This document shows, piece by piece, positions 8,101-17,046 of a DNA stretch of 64,000 nt. Location of the stretch: the NCBI GenBank assembly GCA_964570565.1, contig CAZMYT010000008.1:1-64000 (forward strand), read 5' to 3'. The position numbers and the translations under genes were made by a program. The stretch is from W0P28-013 sp964570565. Its GTDB lineage: Bacteria; Bacteroidota; Bacteroidia; Bacteroidales; Paludibacteraceae. The notes beneath the pieces were generated by a model that saw only the letters and a list, made by a program, of their open reading frames with translations, did no database searches and was not told where the DNA came from. How positions within the stretch are numbered: position 1 is the stretch's first letter; every line of letters starts with the position of its first letter.

Positions 8101-9333
8101 GTGGTACTGAATTATATTTGGATTGGTTTTTTGCTGATTGCCGTAGTGGTAGCCTTGATTCAGACATTTGTGTTTGGCGATACGGCGGTGCTTACCGCTG
8201 TTATGGATTCCATGTTTGGGTCTGCCAAAACAGGTTTTGAAATTTCTATCGGCCTTACAGGTGTTTTGGCACTGTGGTTGGGGATTTTAAAAATTGGTGA
8301 AAATGGTGGTGCTATCAAATTTATGTCACGTTTAGTGGCGCCGTTTTTCTGTAAAATTTTCCCTGAAGTGCCTAAAGATCATCCAGCCATGGGAACTATT
8401 TTTATGAATATTTCGGCCAATATGTTGGGGCTTGATAATGCCGCTACGCCATTGGGGTTAAAAGCAATGAACGAATTGCAGGAGTTGAATCCGAAAAAAG
8501 ATACCGCGTCCAATGCGATGATTATGTTTTTGGTGCTCAATACTTCGGGACTTACTATTATTCCAATTACGGTAATGACTTATCGTGCGCAGTTTGGAGC
8601 TGCCAATCCGAGTGATGTATTTCTACCCATTCTAATGGCGACATTTTTTTCATCGTTAGTTGGATTTTTGGCTGTAGCTTTTGCTCAAAAAATTAATATT
8701 TTCCAAAAAAATATCATTCTTACCTTGAGCGTCCTTACCGGATTTATTGTTGGTCTCATCGCTCTTTTTGCCACGATGGATCGTGAAAGTATTCAATTGT
8801 ATTCTTCCATTGTTACAAATATTATTTTATTGGGCATTGTGTGCGCGTTTGTGATTATGGGCTTGGTAAAAAAGGTAAATGTGTACGATTCGTTTGTCGA
8901 AGGAGCCAAAGAAGGTTTTAAAGTGGCTGTGGGCATTATTCCTTATTTGATTGCTATTTTGGTGGCTATTGGTATGTTTCGCGCTTCGGGTGCTATGGAT
9001 TGGTTGTTGTGGGGTATTGAAAAAACGGTAGCTTTTGTAGGTCTTAATACCGATTTTGTCGGAGCTTTACCAACCGCCTTGATGAAACCGTTGAGTGGAA
9101 GTGGTGCTCGTGGCATGATGTTAGATACCATGAATACCTACGGCGCCGATGCCTTTGTGAGTAAAGTGTCGTGTATTGTGCAAGGTTCTACCGATACCAC
9201 ATTTTATATTTTGGCACTTTATTTTGGTTCTGTGGGTATTACTAAAACCCGTAATGCACTGACGTGTGGTTTGATTGCCGATTTTGCTGGTATATCTGCT
9301 GCCATTTTGATTGGTTATTTATTTTTCCATTAA
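8101..9333 (+). CDS. Nucleoside recognition domain (SpmA/SpmB-like) membrane protein
   Basis: This 410-residue integral membrane protein contains two Gate/nucleoside-recognition repeats, resembling a fusion of spore maturation proteins SpmA and SpmB. The first half has NMLGLDNAATPLGLKAM (~105-121) and the second ALPTALMKPLSGSGARGMM (~325-343). Both are repeat-specific signatures with conserved polar residues inside predicted membrane helices. The family is related to concentrative nucleoside transporters, but its substrate is unknown. This organism shows no sporulation genes here, so a spore role is not implied. The start is GTG. ybeY follows almost immediately. Confidence 0.85.
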   Translation: MVLNYIWIGFLLIAVVVALIQTFVFGDTAVLTAVMDSMFGSAKTGFEISIGLTGVLALWLGILKIGENGGAIKFMSRLVAPFFCKIFPEVPKDHPAMGTIFMNISANMLGLDNAATPLGLKAMNELQELNPKKDTASNAMIMFLVLNTSGLTIIPITVMTYRAQFGAANPSDVFLPILMATFFSSLVGFLAVAFAQKINIFQKNIILTLSVLTGFIVGLIALFATMDRESIQLYSSIVTNIILLGIVCAFVIMGLVKKVNVYDSFVEGAKEGFKVAVGIIPYLIAILVAIGMFRASGAMDWLLWGIEKTVAFVGLNTDFVGALPTALMKPLSGSGARGMMLDTMNTYGADAFVSKVSCIVQGSTDTTFYILALYFGSVGITKTRNALTCGLIADFAGISAAILIGYLFFH

Positions 9334-9342
9334 TTGTTAGAT

Positions 9343-9762
9343 ATGATTTTTTACACAACTGAAAAAGTGAAAGCTCCTAAACTTGAAAAGCGTAAGACTA
9401 ATGCTTGGATAAAAACGGTAGCTGCCAAATACGATAAAAAAATCGGTGAAATCGCGTATGTTTTTTGCGATGATGCCAAAATATTGGAGGTAAACAAAAC
9501 CTACTTGCAGCACGATTATTTTACCGATATTATTACGTTTGATTATTGTGAGGGCGCAGTTTTGAATGGCGATATCTTTATCAGTCTGGATACGGTGCGT
9601 ACCAATGCGCAGGAATTTGGTGTGACGTTTGAAAATGAATTACACCGCATTTTAATTCATGGCATTTTGCACTTGTGCGGTCAAGAAGATAAAACTCCAG
9701 AAGCACGATTGGAGATGACGCGCAAAGAGAATGAGGCATTACAAATGATAACTTTAGCATGA
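9343..9762 (+). CDS. ybeY: Endoribonuclease YbeY (16S rRNA maturation)
   Basis: YbeY is a metal-dependent endoribonuclease needed for 16S rRNA 3'-end maturation and ribosome quality control. The ATG at 9343 is taken as the start rather than a TTG at 9334, giving 139 residues. The signature is HGILHLCGQEDK near the C-terminus. The first two histidines of the H-x3-H-x5-H zinc site are present, but the third position is Asp. This appears usual for Bacteroidetes YbeY rather than a defect. The stop overlaps the start of the next lipoprotein gene by four bases (ATGA). Confidence 0.93.
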   Translation: MIFYTTEKVKAPKLEKRKTNAWIKTVAAKYDKKIGEIAYVFCDDAKILEVNKTYLQHDYFTDIITFDYCEGAVLNGDIFISLDTVRTNAQEFGVTFENELHRILIHGILHLCGQEDKTPEARLEMTRKENEALQMITLA

Positions 9763-11624
9763 AGAAAATAAATTTAATTGCATTTGGAGGTGCGCGAGCT
9801 TGTTTTTTATACCTATTGGCAGGTTTGCTAGCAATGAGTTGCGCTAATCGTGGAGGCGGCCCTCAAGGCGGTCCAAAGGACATTGCTCCACCTATTCCTA
9901 TCAAAAGTGTTCCTACCAATGGTGCAACTAACTATACAAATTCTACCATCGATATTTATTTCGATGAAATCGTCGTTTTGGAAAAATCCTATGAAAAGAT
10001 TGTGGTTTCTCCTCCTCAATTAAAATCACCGATTGTAAAAGCTTATGGTCGTAAAGTTGCCGTTGAATTGGCTGATTCTTTGGAGCCAAATACAACTTAT
10101 ATTATCGATTTTTCGGATGCGATTGTTGATAATAATGAGAAAAATAGATTACTCGATTACTATTTTTCGTTTTCTACTGGTGCCGACATTGATTCGTTGA
10201 TGATTGGTGGTACGTTGATTGATGCCCACACGTTGAATCCCGTGAGCGGAGTTTTGGTCGGTATTCATAGCAATTTGAATGATTCGGCTTTTCAAAAGTT
10301 GCCATTTGAACGCATTTCTAAGACCAATGATAAAGGTGAATTTTGGATTAAAGGTGTAAAGAAAGGTGCTTATAAAATTTTTGCTTTGGGCGATCTTAAT
10401 AGTAACTACATGGCAGATCAACCTATCGAACCATTAGCATTTCTCGATTCGATTGTGGTACCAGATGTTACCTTTGCTGAACATCTTGATACTATTTGGA
10501 AAGATAGCACAACCATCGATACAATTGTGAAACGTCAACACCCCAATTTTACCGCAAGTAATCTTTTACTTCGTTATTTTGAGCCCGATTTTACCCGACA
10601 ATATTTAGTAAAAGCGGAGCGTGTGGAACCGTATAAACTATCATTCTATTTTAATGCGCCATTGGGTACGTTGCCTGTTTTGCAACCGTTGAATTTTAAG
10701 CTTGATCATAACTATTTGTTGCAACAAAGTGCTCATCGAGATACCTTGACTTACTGGTTTACCGATACGTTAATTTCGCAAATCGACACGTTGTCGTATG
10801 CGCTCACTTATTTAAAAACGGATTCAACCAATCAATTGTCAGCACAAACGGACACCCTCAATACTGTTGCGCGTCGCAAGGTAGACGTTTCTGATAAATC
10901 TACAGGTCGGTCGTCGCGCTCAAAAGAAAATGATGCGAAAAAGAAAATAGAATTTTTGCCAATTAAGACCAACTCATCGACAAATTTCGATGTTTACAAT
11001 TCGTTTATACTCACGTTTGATAAACCTACAAAATACGATGTTTCTAAACCTATTGTAGTAGAGTTAAAAGTCGATTCGTTGTGGCAAAAAATGGATGTCA
11101 AATTACATCCCGATGATTCGTTAGGTTTGCAATATTCACTTCAGTATAATTGGCAGCCAGAGAAAATGTATCGATTAAAAGTCGATTCTGCGGCTTTTTT
11201 GGCGTTGGATGGATTGCATACGAATACCTACGAATCCACGTTTAAAATACGATCGCTTGAAAGTTATGCTACTTTGTTCATCATGATGGACAAATTGTCT
11301 GGTGGTGAAATTTTGGAATTGCTTGATAAAAACGAGAAAGTCATTAGAACTGTAAAAGCTACGAAAGAAACCGTATTTCAATATTTGAATCCTGGTGATT
11401 ATTATGTGCGACTTTTTGTCGATGAAAACGGAAATAATAAATGGGATACAGGAAATTATGCAGCCAAAAAACAGGCCGAATCTGTTTATTATTGTCCTTT
11501 CAAATTTACCTTACGTGCTTTTTGGGAAGTTGAAGAAAATTGGGATTACAAAGCATTGCCTTTGTTAAAACAAAAACCCGAAGAATTGATTAAATCCTCT
11601 ACGAATAAAAAGAAAAACAAATAA
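9759..11624 (+). CDS. Ig-like domain (Big_5) lipoprotein
   Basis: This 621-residue predicted lipoprotein has an N-terminal hydrophobic segment ending in a lipobox LLAMSC, with Cys29 as the lipidation site. A Gly/Pro-rich linker GGGPQGGPKD follows. Then comes a bacterial Ig-like (Big_5) domain from about 45 to 145, beginning PIPIKSVPTNGATNY and containing NSTIDIYFDEIV and LEPNTTYIIDFSDAI. A carboxypeptidase-regulatory-like beta sandwich follows (~150-215), then a long beta-rich region. Such proteins are widespread and well conserved in Bacteroidetes but have no known function. An outer-membrane location is likely. It is translationally coupled to ybeY, and the next gene starts 2 bases after its stop. 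Confidence 0.85.
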   Translation: MKKINLIAFGGARACFLYLLAGLLAMSCANRGGGPQGGPKDIAPPIPIKSVPTNGATNYTNSTIDIYFDEIVVLEKSYEKIVVSPPQLKSPIVKAYGRKVAVELADSLEPNTTYIIDFSDAIVDNNEKNRLLDYYFSFSTGADIDSLMIGGTLIDAHTLNPVSGVLVGIHSNLNDSAFQKLPFERISKTNDKGEFWIKGVKKGAYKIFALGDLNSNYMADQPIEPLAFLDSIVVPDVTFAEHLDTIWKDSTTIDTIVKRQHPNFTASNLLLRYFEPDFTRQYLVKAERVEPYKLSFYFNAPLGTLPVLQPLNFKLDHNYLLQQSAHRDTLTYWFTDTLISQIDTLSYALTYLKTDSTNQLSAQTDTLNTVARRKVDVSDKSTGRSSRSKENDAKKKIEFLPIKTNSSTNFDVYNSFILTFDKPTKYDVSKPIVVELKVDSLWQKMDVKLHPDDSLGLQYSLQYNWQPEKMYRLKVDSAAFLALDGLHTNTYESTFKIRSLESYATLFIMMDKLSGGEILELLDKNEKVIRTVKATKETVFQYLNPGDYYVRLFVDENGNNKWDTGNYAAKKQAESVYYCPFKFTLRAFWEVEENWDYKALPLLKQKPEELIKSSTNKKKNK

Positions 11625-11626
11625 TT

Positions 11627-12778
11627 ATGGCAAAAATTTTAATTGTCGACGACGAACGTAGTATCCGCAACACGTTGAAGGATATTTTAGAGTTCGAAAA
11701 ATACCAAGTGGAGTTAGCTGAAGACGGATTAGTGGCACTTGAAATTACTAAAACGACTACATTTGACGCTATATTTTTGGATATTAAAATGCCTCAAATG
11801 GATGGCATTGAAGTGTTGCAGCAGATGCGTGAACATGGTATTGAAACTCCGATTGTGATGATTTCAGGACATGGCAATATAGAAACCGCGGTGGAATGTA
11901 TCAAAAAAGGCGCATACGATTTTATCGAAAAACCAATTGATTTGAATCGCTTGTTGGTGGTTATTCGTAATGCGTTAGACAAAACTACGTTGGTGACCGA
12001 AACCAAAATTCTGAAGAAAAAAGTAGATAAAAAATACGCCATGATTGGCGAATCGTTGGCTATTCATAAACTACGCCAAATGATAGAAATGGTAGCTCCA
12101 ACTGATGCGCGTGTACTGATTACGGGCGATAACGGAACGGGAAAAGAAGTGGTTGCCCGTCAAATTTATCAACAAAGCCATCGTGTGAATGCACCATTTG
12201 TAGAGGTTAACTGTGCAGCCATTCCTTCAGAGTTGATAGAAAGTGAATTGTTTGGTCATGAAAAAGGCGCTTTTACCTCCGCGATTAAAACACGCATTGG
12301 TAAGTTTGAGCAAGCCAATGAAGGTACAATTTTTCTCGATGAAATTGGGGATATGAGTCTTTCGGCACAAGCTAAAGTGTTACGTTGTTTACAAGAAAAT
12401 GTGATATCGCCTGTTGGTAGCGACAAAATGGTAAAAATTAATGTGCGTGTGATTGCAGCTACCAACAAAGATTTGCGTAAAGAGATTGAAGCTGGTAATT
12501 TTAGAGAAGATTTATTCCATCGCCTTAATGTGATTCCAATGCATGTGGCATCGCTCGAAGAACGTTTGGACGACATCCCATTATTGGTTGATTATTTTGC
12601 GGAACTGATTTGCGAAGAACAAGGCATTGCGCTAAAATCATTCGATGCAGAGGCTCTTAAAGCACTTCAAAAACGAAGTTGGAAAGGTAACATTCGCGAA
12701 TTACGTAATGTGGTAGAACGTCTTATCATTTTATCGCCATCGCCCATTTCGGCTCTGGCTGTTGAACAATTTGCTTAA
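11627..12778 (+). CDS. Sigma-54-type response regulator without DNA-binding domain
   Basis: The protein has 383 residues. An N-terminal receiver domain (residues 3-118) has acidic residues D8/D9 and the phospho-acceptor D52. It is followed by an AAA+ sigma-54 activation domain (~140-375) with Walker A GDNGTGKE (168-175), Walker B IFLDEIGD and the arginine-finger region. The sigma-54-contacting loop reads GAFTSA (214-219) instead of GAFTGA. The protein ends right after the AAA+ domain, so the Fis-type helix-turn-helix of NtrC relatives is missing. It may therefore activate RpoN from solution or as an oligomer. The partner histidine kinase is not in the window. Confidence 0.9.
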   Translation: MAKILIVDDERSIRNTLKDILEFEKYQVELAEDGLVALEITKTTTFDAIFLDIKMPQMDGIEVLQQMREHGIETPIVMISGHGNIETAVECIKKGAYDFIEKPIDLNRLLVVIRNALDKTTLVTETKILKKKVDKKYAMIGESLAIHKLRQMIEMVAPTDARVLITGDNGTGKEVVARQIYQQSHRVNAPFVEVNCAAIPSELIESELFGHEKGAFTSAIKTRIGKFEQANEGTIFLDEIGDMSLSAQAKVLRCLQENVISPVGSDKMVKINVRVIAATNKDLRKEIEAGNFREDLFHRLNVIPMHVASLEERLDDIPLLVDYFAELICEEQGIALKSFDAEALKALQKRSWKGNIRELRNVVERLIILSPSPISALAVEQFA

Positions 12779-12790
12779 TTAGTTTTTTTT

Positions 12791-13207
12791 ATGGAATTTC
12801 ATATATCATCTACTGAACAGATAAACCAAGTAGCCCAACAATTTATTGCGGCTATGGGCGGTCATAAATTGTTTGCTTTTTATGGCGAAATGGGAGCTGG
12901 TAAAACTACGTTTATTAAAGCCTTGTGCGACGAACTTGGTGTGATTGATGTGGTAAATTCGCCCACTTTTGCTATTGCCAATGATTATGAAACTGCGCTT
13001 GGCGATCACATTTATCATTTCGATTTTTATCGTTTGAAAACACCTCAGGAAGCACTCGATTTTGGCGTGGAGGATTATTTTTACAGTGGTCATATCTGTT
13101 TTATGGAGTGGCCCGACCAAATTGGAACACTTTTGCCAACGGAAAGTGTGCGTGTTGCGATTACTGTTAATGCTGATGGCAGCCGAACCGTGGCTGCTGA
13201 TTTTTAA
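12791..13207 (+). CDS. tsaE: tRNA t6A biosynthesis ATPase TsaE
   Basis: TsaE is the small ATPase that resets the TsaB-TsaD complex during synthesis of N6-threonylcarbamoyladenosine at tRNA position 37. The 138 residues contain the Walker A motif GEMGAGKTTFIKAL (~32-45) and the family signatures VNSPTFAIANDY, HFDFYRL and a C-terminal CFMEWPDQIG, where Glu and Trp are typical of TsaE. It begins 12 bases after the sigma-54 regulator and ends 12 bases before the nuclease gene, so it is probably cotranscribed. Confidence 0.95.
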   Translation: MEFHISSTEQINQVAQQFIAAMGGHKLFAFYGEMGAGKTTFIKALCDELGVIDVVNSPTFAIANDYETALGDHIYHFDFYRLKTPQEALDFGVEDYFYSGHICFMEWPDQIGTLLPTESVRVAITVNADGSRTVAADF

Positions 13208-13219
13208 TATCAAAGAATT

Positions 13220-13987
13220 ATGAAAAAAGTTTTTATTGTTTTAATTAGTATTTGTGTACCACTTGCAGTTTTTGCTTGGGGACAGAGTGGACATCGTATT
13301 GTGGGTGAATTAGCCCAAACTCAATTGAATAAAAAAGCCAATAAGAAAATAACCGCTCTGTTAAATTCGTCTACTGTAGCCATGGAATCTAATTGGGGTG
13401 ATTTTATTAAAAGCGACGACACGTATGCCGAATATAGTGCTTGGCATTATACCAACATCGAAGGTGGTGTTACGCGTCAACAATTTGATTCGTTAGCGCT
13501 ATTGCAAAATCGTGGTGCCTTAGTTTATCGTGTCGGGTATCTTATCGACGAGTTGAAAGCGAACCCTAATGATACGGTGAAATTAAAATTATTAATTCAC
13601 TTGGTTGAAGATTTACATTGTCCGATGCACATGGGACGTCCCGAAAATCGTGGGGGAAATAGTATTAAAATTAGATGGTTTAATAAGGAAACGAATCTTC
13701 ATGCCTTGTGGGATGATGCGCTAATAGAATCTCAAGGTTTGAGTTATACCGAATATGCCGATTATTTGCATCGCACACATGCTGCTAAACCTTTATTGTT
13801 TGACAAAAAAATGATTGTAGATTGGGCATGGGGCACTTATCAAATTACCGAACGCGTATATGCTGCCACCGATAAAACGGTAAAATCGTATAATTATATC
13901 TACGAATTCAAGAGCGTGCTTGATGAGAGTTTAGTCCGCGGAGCCAATCATTTGGCGTCCGTGCTCAATTATATTTACGGAGAATAA
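13220..13987 (+). CDS. Secreted S1/P1-type nuclease
   Basis: This is a zinc-dependent nuclease of the S1/P1 family, which cleaves single-stranded RNA and DNA. The 255 residues begin with a signal peptide (1-19, ending FAW). Cleavage would expose Trp20, whose N-terminus is a zinc ligand in this family. Further ligand motifs are GQSGHR (H25), AWHYTNIE, HLVEDLHCPMHMG (~131-143) and NLHALWDD. The mature protein is expected to act in the periplasm or outside the cell, probably to scavenge nucleotides or phosphate. It closes the ybeY-to-nuclease gene series. Confidence 0.9.
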   Translation: MKKVFIVLISICVPLAVFAWGQSGHRIVGELAQTQLNKKANKKITALLNSSTVAMESNWGDFIKSDDTYAEYSAWHYTNIEGGVTRQQFDSLALLQNRGALVYRVGYLIDELKANPNDTVKLKLLIHLVEDLHCPMHMGRPENRGGNSIKIRWFNKETNLHALWDDALIESQGLSYTEYADYLHRTHAAKPLLFDKKMIVDWAWGTYQITERVYAATDKTVKSYNYIYEFKSVLDESLVRGANHLASVLNYIYGE

Positions 13988-14048
13988 ATCTTATTAAAGT
14001 TCCTATAAGAACATCTGCTCTAGAGGTTGTCATGTTTCCTTTTTTATG

Positions 14049-14118
14049 TATCAAAATGTTAAATTTATTGTTTTTCGATAAAAATATTTTGATATTCAAA
14101 AATTATTACCGTTCTTTG
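14049..14118 (+). promoter_or_regulatory. Promoter and upstream element of the M16 peptidase gene
   Basis: A TTG (14089-14091), 19 bases, and a degenerate -7 box GTTCTTTG (14111-14118) form the promoter. Immediately upstream is a 22-bp element (14064-14085), flanked by inverted TATCAAAAT (14049-14057) and ATTTTGATA (14086-14094). The same 22-mer and 29 of 33 promoter bases recur upstream of the M13 peptidase gene at 60763-60820. The element may be an operator or UP element. Confidence 0.65.
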
Positions 14119-14168
14119 TGCCAGTTATTGATGTTAGTTTGATTTTAGAAACCCTAAAAATAAAAAGT

Positions 14169-16982
14169 ATGAAACGATTAATTGTAACAACTATGTTGTT
14201 GTGTGTGGTATTTATTACGACACTGTTTGCGCAAGAGGCACAACCTCTTCCAATCGATTCGAATGTACGTGTGGGCGTGCTGAGTAATGGATTGACCTAT
14301 TACATTCGTCACAACGAAAAACCAAAACAACGTGCCGAATTTCACATCGCTCAAGCTGTGGGAGCTATTTTGGAAGAAGATCATCAAAATGGTTTAGCTC
14401 ACTTTTTGGAACACATGGCGTTCAATGGAACCCAACATTTTCCAGGTAAAGGCATCATCAATTATTTTGAATCTGTTGGTGTTAATTTTGGTGGAGATAT
14501 CAATGCTTACACATCCTTAGATGAAACAGTTTATCGTTTATCAAACGTACCAACAGTTCGTCCAGGTATTGTGGATAGTGCATTGTTGGTTATGCGCGAT
14601 TGGTCAGCCGGTTTATCACTTCAAGGTGATGAAATTGATAACGAACGTGGCGTTATTCGCGAAGAATGGCGTACAGGCGCAAGTGCTAATCGTCGTATGT
14701 GGAAAGAATCGAACAAACAAAAATACGTTGGTTCGCAATATGCTAAACGCGATGTGATTGGTGACACTGCTGTTATCAATAATTTTTCATATCAAGCGTT
14801 ACGCGATTATTATAAAAAATGGTATGGTCCCGATTTGCAATCCATCGTAGTGGTGGGCGATATTAACGTGGATTCTATCGAAGCAAAAATTAAACAGTTG
14901 TGGGCTGACGTTCCAGCGCGTGCTAATCGTGGCGAACGTCCTATTTACCCAATTGCAAATAACGTAGAACCAATTGTGTCGATTGTAACCGACAAAGAAG
15001 CACAACAAACACGTATTGAGTTGGAATATAAACACGATGTGTTACCAGCTGAAGCTGAAGGAACCATGTACGCTTATACGCTCGATTTGTTCAATAATTT
15101 AATTTCTACTATCTTAAATTATCGTTTCTCCGAAATTACTCAAAATCCTGATGCCTCATTTGTAGGTGCTTATGGGTATTATGGTGAGATTGTAAAATCG
15201 AAAGATGGCTTTCAACTAATTGCTATTCCTAAAGAAGGCCAAGAGAAGAAAGCATTGAACGATTTGTTGACTGAAGCTGAAAAAGTAAAACGTTTTGGAT
15301 TTACCAATGCTGAATTGGAACGTGCTAAAGCTGATTTGTTGAAACAATATGAAAAGATTTATAATGAGCGCAATAATCGTGAAAATATAGCATTCACAAG
15401 CGAATACATTCGCCATTATCTTGATAAAACGCCTATTCCAGGTATCGAATGGGAATATGACATGCTAAAACTTATACTTCCTCAAGTAAAGGTGGCTATG
15501 GTGAATGAACTAGCACAAAGTTATGTTACAGATGAAAATTTAATCATTAGTTTCATGGCTCCTAACAAGGAAACCGTGAAATTACCATCCAAAGAAGAAA
15601 CATTGGCTGTTGTTGCTACTGTAAAAGCCACAGAATTAGTTGCTCCTAAAGAGGAAACAATGAATAAACCATTGGTGAGCAAAGCTCCAAAATGTGGTAA
15701 AATTAAATCAGTAACCACCAATGAAGCTCTTGGAACAACCGAATGGATTTTGAATAATGGTGTAAAAGTGGTGATTAAACCAACCACATTCAAACAAGAT
15801 GAAATTTTGATGACAGCTACCAGTAAAGGTGGTTTATCAAAAGTTGAAAAATTAGCCGATTTACCATCAGCTATGATGGCTGCTGATATTGTAAATGCTA
15901 ATGGTGTTGGCGATTTTACGGCTATTGAATTAGAGAAGTATTTGTCAGGTAAAAATGTATCAGTATCACCAGAGTTGAATCCATACAGCGAAGGTTTTTC
16001 AGGTAATGCTTCTGTCAAAGATTTTGAAACGATGTTGCAATTAACGTATTTGTATTTTAAAGCGCCACGCAAGGATGATAAATCGTTCCAAGCGTTGAAA
16101 AATATGTACACTACTTATTTGACCAACAAGGAAACAAATCCAAAAGCTATTTTTAGCGATAGTATTCAAATGACTACAGCCAATCATCATCCACGTACGG
16201 TGTTGTTTGATTTAGCAACATTGGATAAAGTAGATCAGGCGAAAGCGTTAGCTATCTATAAAGAACGTTTTGCTATTCCTGCCGATTTTACCTTTATGTT
16301 TACTGGTAATATTGATCCTAACGATGCGGCAACACAAAAAATGATTGCCACTTGGTTAGGTGGTTTGAAATCGAAGAAAAAAACTGAAAACTTTGTGGAT
16401 CGTGGTGTACGTGCTCCTAAAGGTGAGGTGAAAAATTACTTCGATCGCACTATGCAAATTCATACGGCATCTAACCGTATTCAATATACAGGCGATATGG
16501 CTTACACACTGGCCAACGATTTAAATATGTCCGTTATTGGCGATATTTTAGATATTCGTTATTTGGAAAGTATTCGCGAAAAAGAAGGCGGTAGTTATGG
16601 CGTTGGTGTTGCAGGTATGTTACGCAACAAACCAGTTCCAACAGCCGTTCTGTTAATGCAATTTGATACAGATCCTGAAAAACAGGCCAAATTGATGGGT
16701 ATTATTCATCAAGAAGTGAAAACGATTGTAGAAAATGGACCTCGTGCCGATGATTTGCAAAAGGTGAAAGAAAATATGTTGAAAGAATTTGACCAGAATC
16801 TGGAGCAAAATGATTGGTGGAACGAAACCGTATTATACAATTACTATGTCGATGGTATTGATTATCGCAATCAATATAAAGCCGCTGTAGAAGCTGTTAC
16901 GGCCGAAACCATTAAAGCTACTTTGAAACAATTGGTAGAACAAGGCAATGTGATTGAAGTGGTGATGTTACCTGCTAAATGA
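14169..16982 (+). CDS. M16 family zinc metallopeptidase (insulinase-like), secreted
   Basis: The protein has about 937 residues from the ATG at 14169. An upstream ATG would start inside the promoter. The N-terminus is a signal peptide (LIVTTMLLCVVFITTLFAQ). The inverted zinc motif HFLEH lies at about residues 78-82, with the distal Glu in DNERGVIREEW. Two M16 halves follow: an active N-terminal pair of domains and a C-terminal pair with SIREKEGGSYGVGV near residue 790. The family degrades peptides inside a closed chamber. The location is probably periplasmic. The gene is monocistronic with its own terminator and shares its promoter type with the M13 peptidase gene. Confidence 0.93.
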   Translation: MKRLIVTTMLLCVVFITTLFAQEAQPLPIDSNVRVGVLSNGLTYYIRHNEKPKQRAEFHIAQAVGAILEEDHQNGLAHFLEHMAFNGTQHFPGKGIINYFESVGVNFGGDINAYTSLDETVYRLSNVPTVRPGIVDSALLVMRDWSAGLSLQGDEIDNERGVIREEWRTGASANRRMWKESNKQKYVGSQYAKRDVIGDTAVINNFSYQALRDYYKKWYGPDLQSIVVVGDINVDSIEAKIKQLWADVPARANRGERPIYPIANNVEPIVSIVTDKEAQQTRIELEYKHDVLPAEAEGTMYAYTLDLFNNLISTILNYRFSEITQNPDASFVGAYGYYGEIVKSKDGFQLIAIPKEGQEKKALNDLLTEAEKVKRFGFTNAELERAKADLLKQYEKIYNERNNRENIAFTSEYIRHYLDKTPIPGIEWEYDMLKLILPQVKVAMVNELAQSYVTDENLIISFMAPNKETVKLPSKEETLAVVATVKATELVAPKEETMNKPLVSKAPKCGKIKSVTTNEALGTTEWILNNGVKVVIKPTTFKQDEILMTATSKGGLSKVEKLADLPSAMMAADIVNANGVGDFTAIELEKYLSGKNVSVSPELNPYSEGFSGNASVKDFETMLQLTYLYFKAPRKDDKSFQALKNMYTTYLTNKETNPKAIFSDSIQMTTANHHPRTVLFDLATLDKVDQAKALAIYKERFAIPADFTFMFTGNIDPNDAATQKMIATWLGGLKSKKKTENFVDRGVRAPKGEVKNYFDRTMQIHTASNRIQYTGDMAYTLANDLNMSVIGDILDIRYLESIREKEGGSYGVGVAGMLRNKPVPTAVLLMQFDTDPEKQAKLMGIIHQEVKTIVENGPRADDLQKVKENMLKEFDQNLEQNDWWNETVLYNYYVDGIDYRNQYKAAVEAVTAETIKATLKQLVEQGNVIEVVMLPAK

Positions 16983-17001
16983 TCCAATAGGCTAGAACTG
17001 T

Positions 17002-17045
17002 AAAAGAGGCTGCTCAAATTTTATTTTGAGCAGCCTCTTTTTATG
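17002..17045. terminator. Bidirectional terminator between M16 peptidase and EamA genes
   Basis: A 16-bp stem (17003-17018 with 17024-17040) with A-rich and T-rich flanks sits between two converging genes. It can stop transcription from both sides. Confidence 0.85.
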
Positions 17046-17046
17046 T

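Noticed and set aside
15521..16111. A 196-codon minus-strand frame inside the M16 peptidase gene
   Set aside because: It lies wholly antisense to a conserved coding region, with no promoter and no domain.
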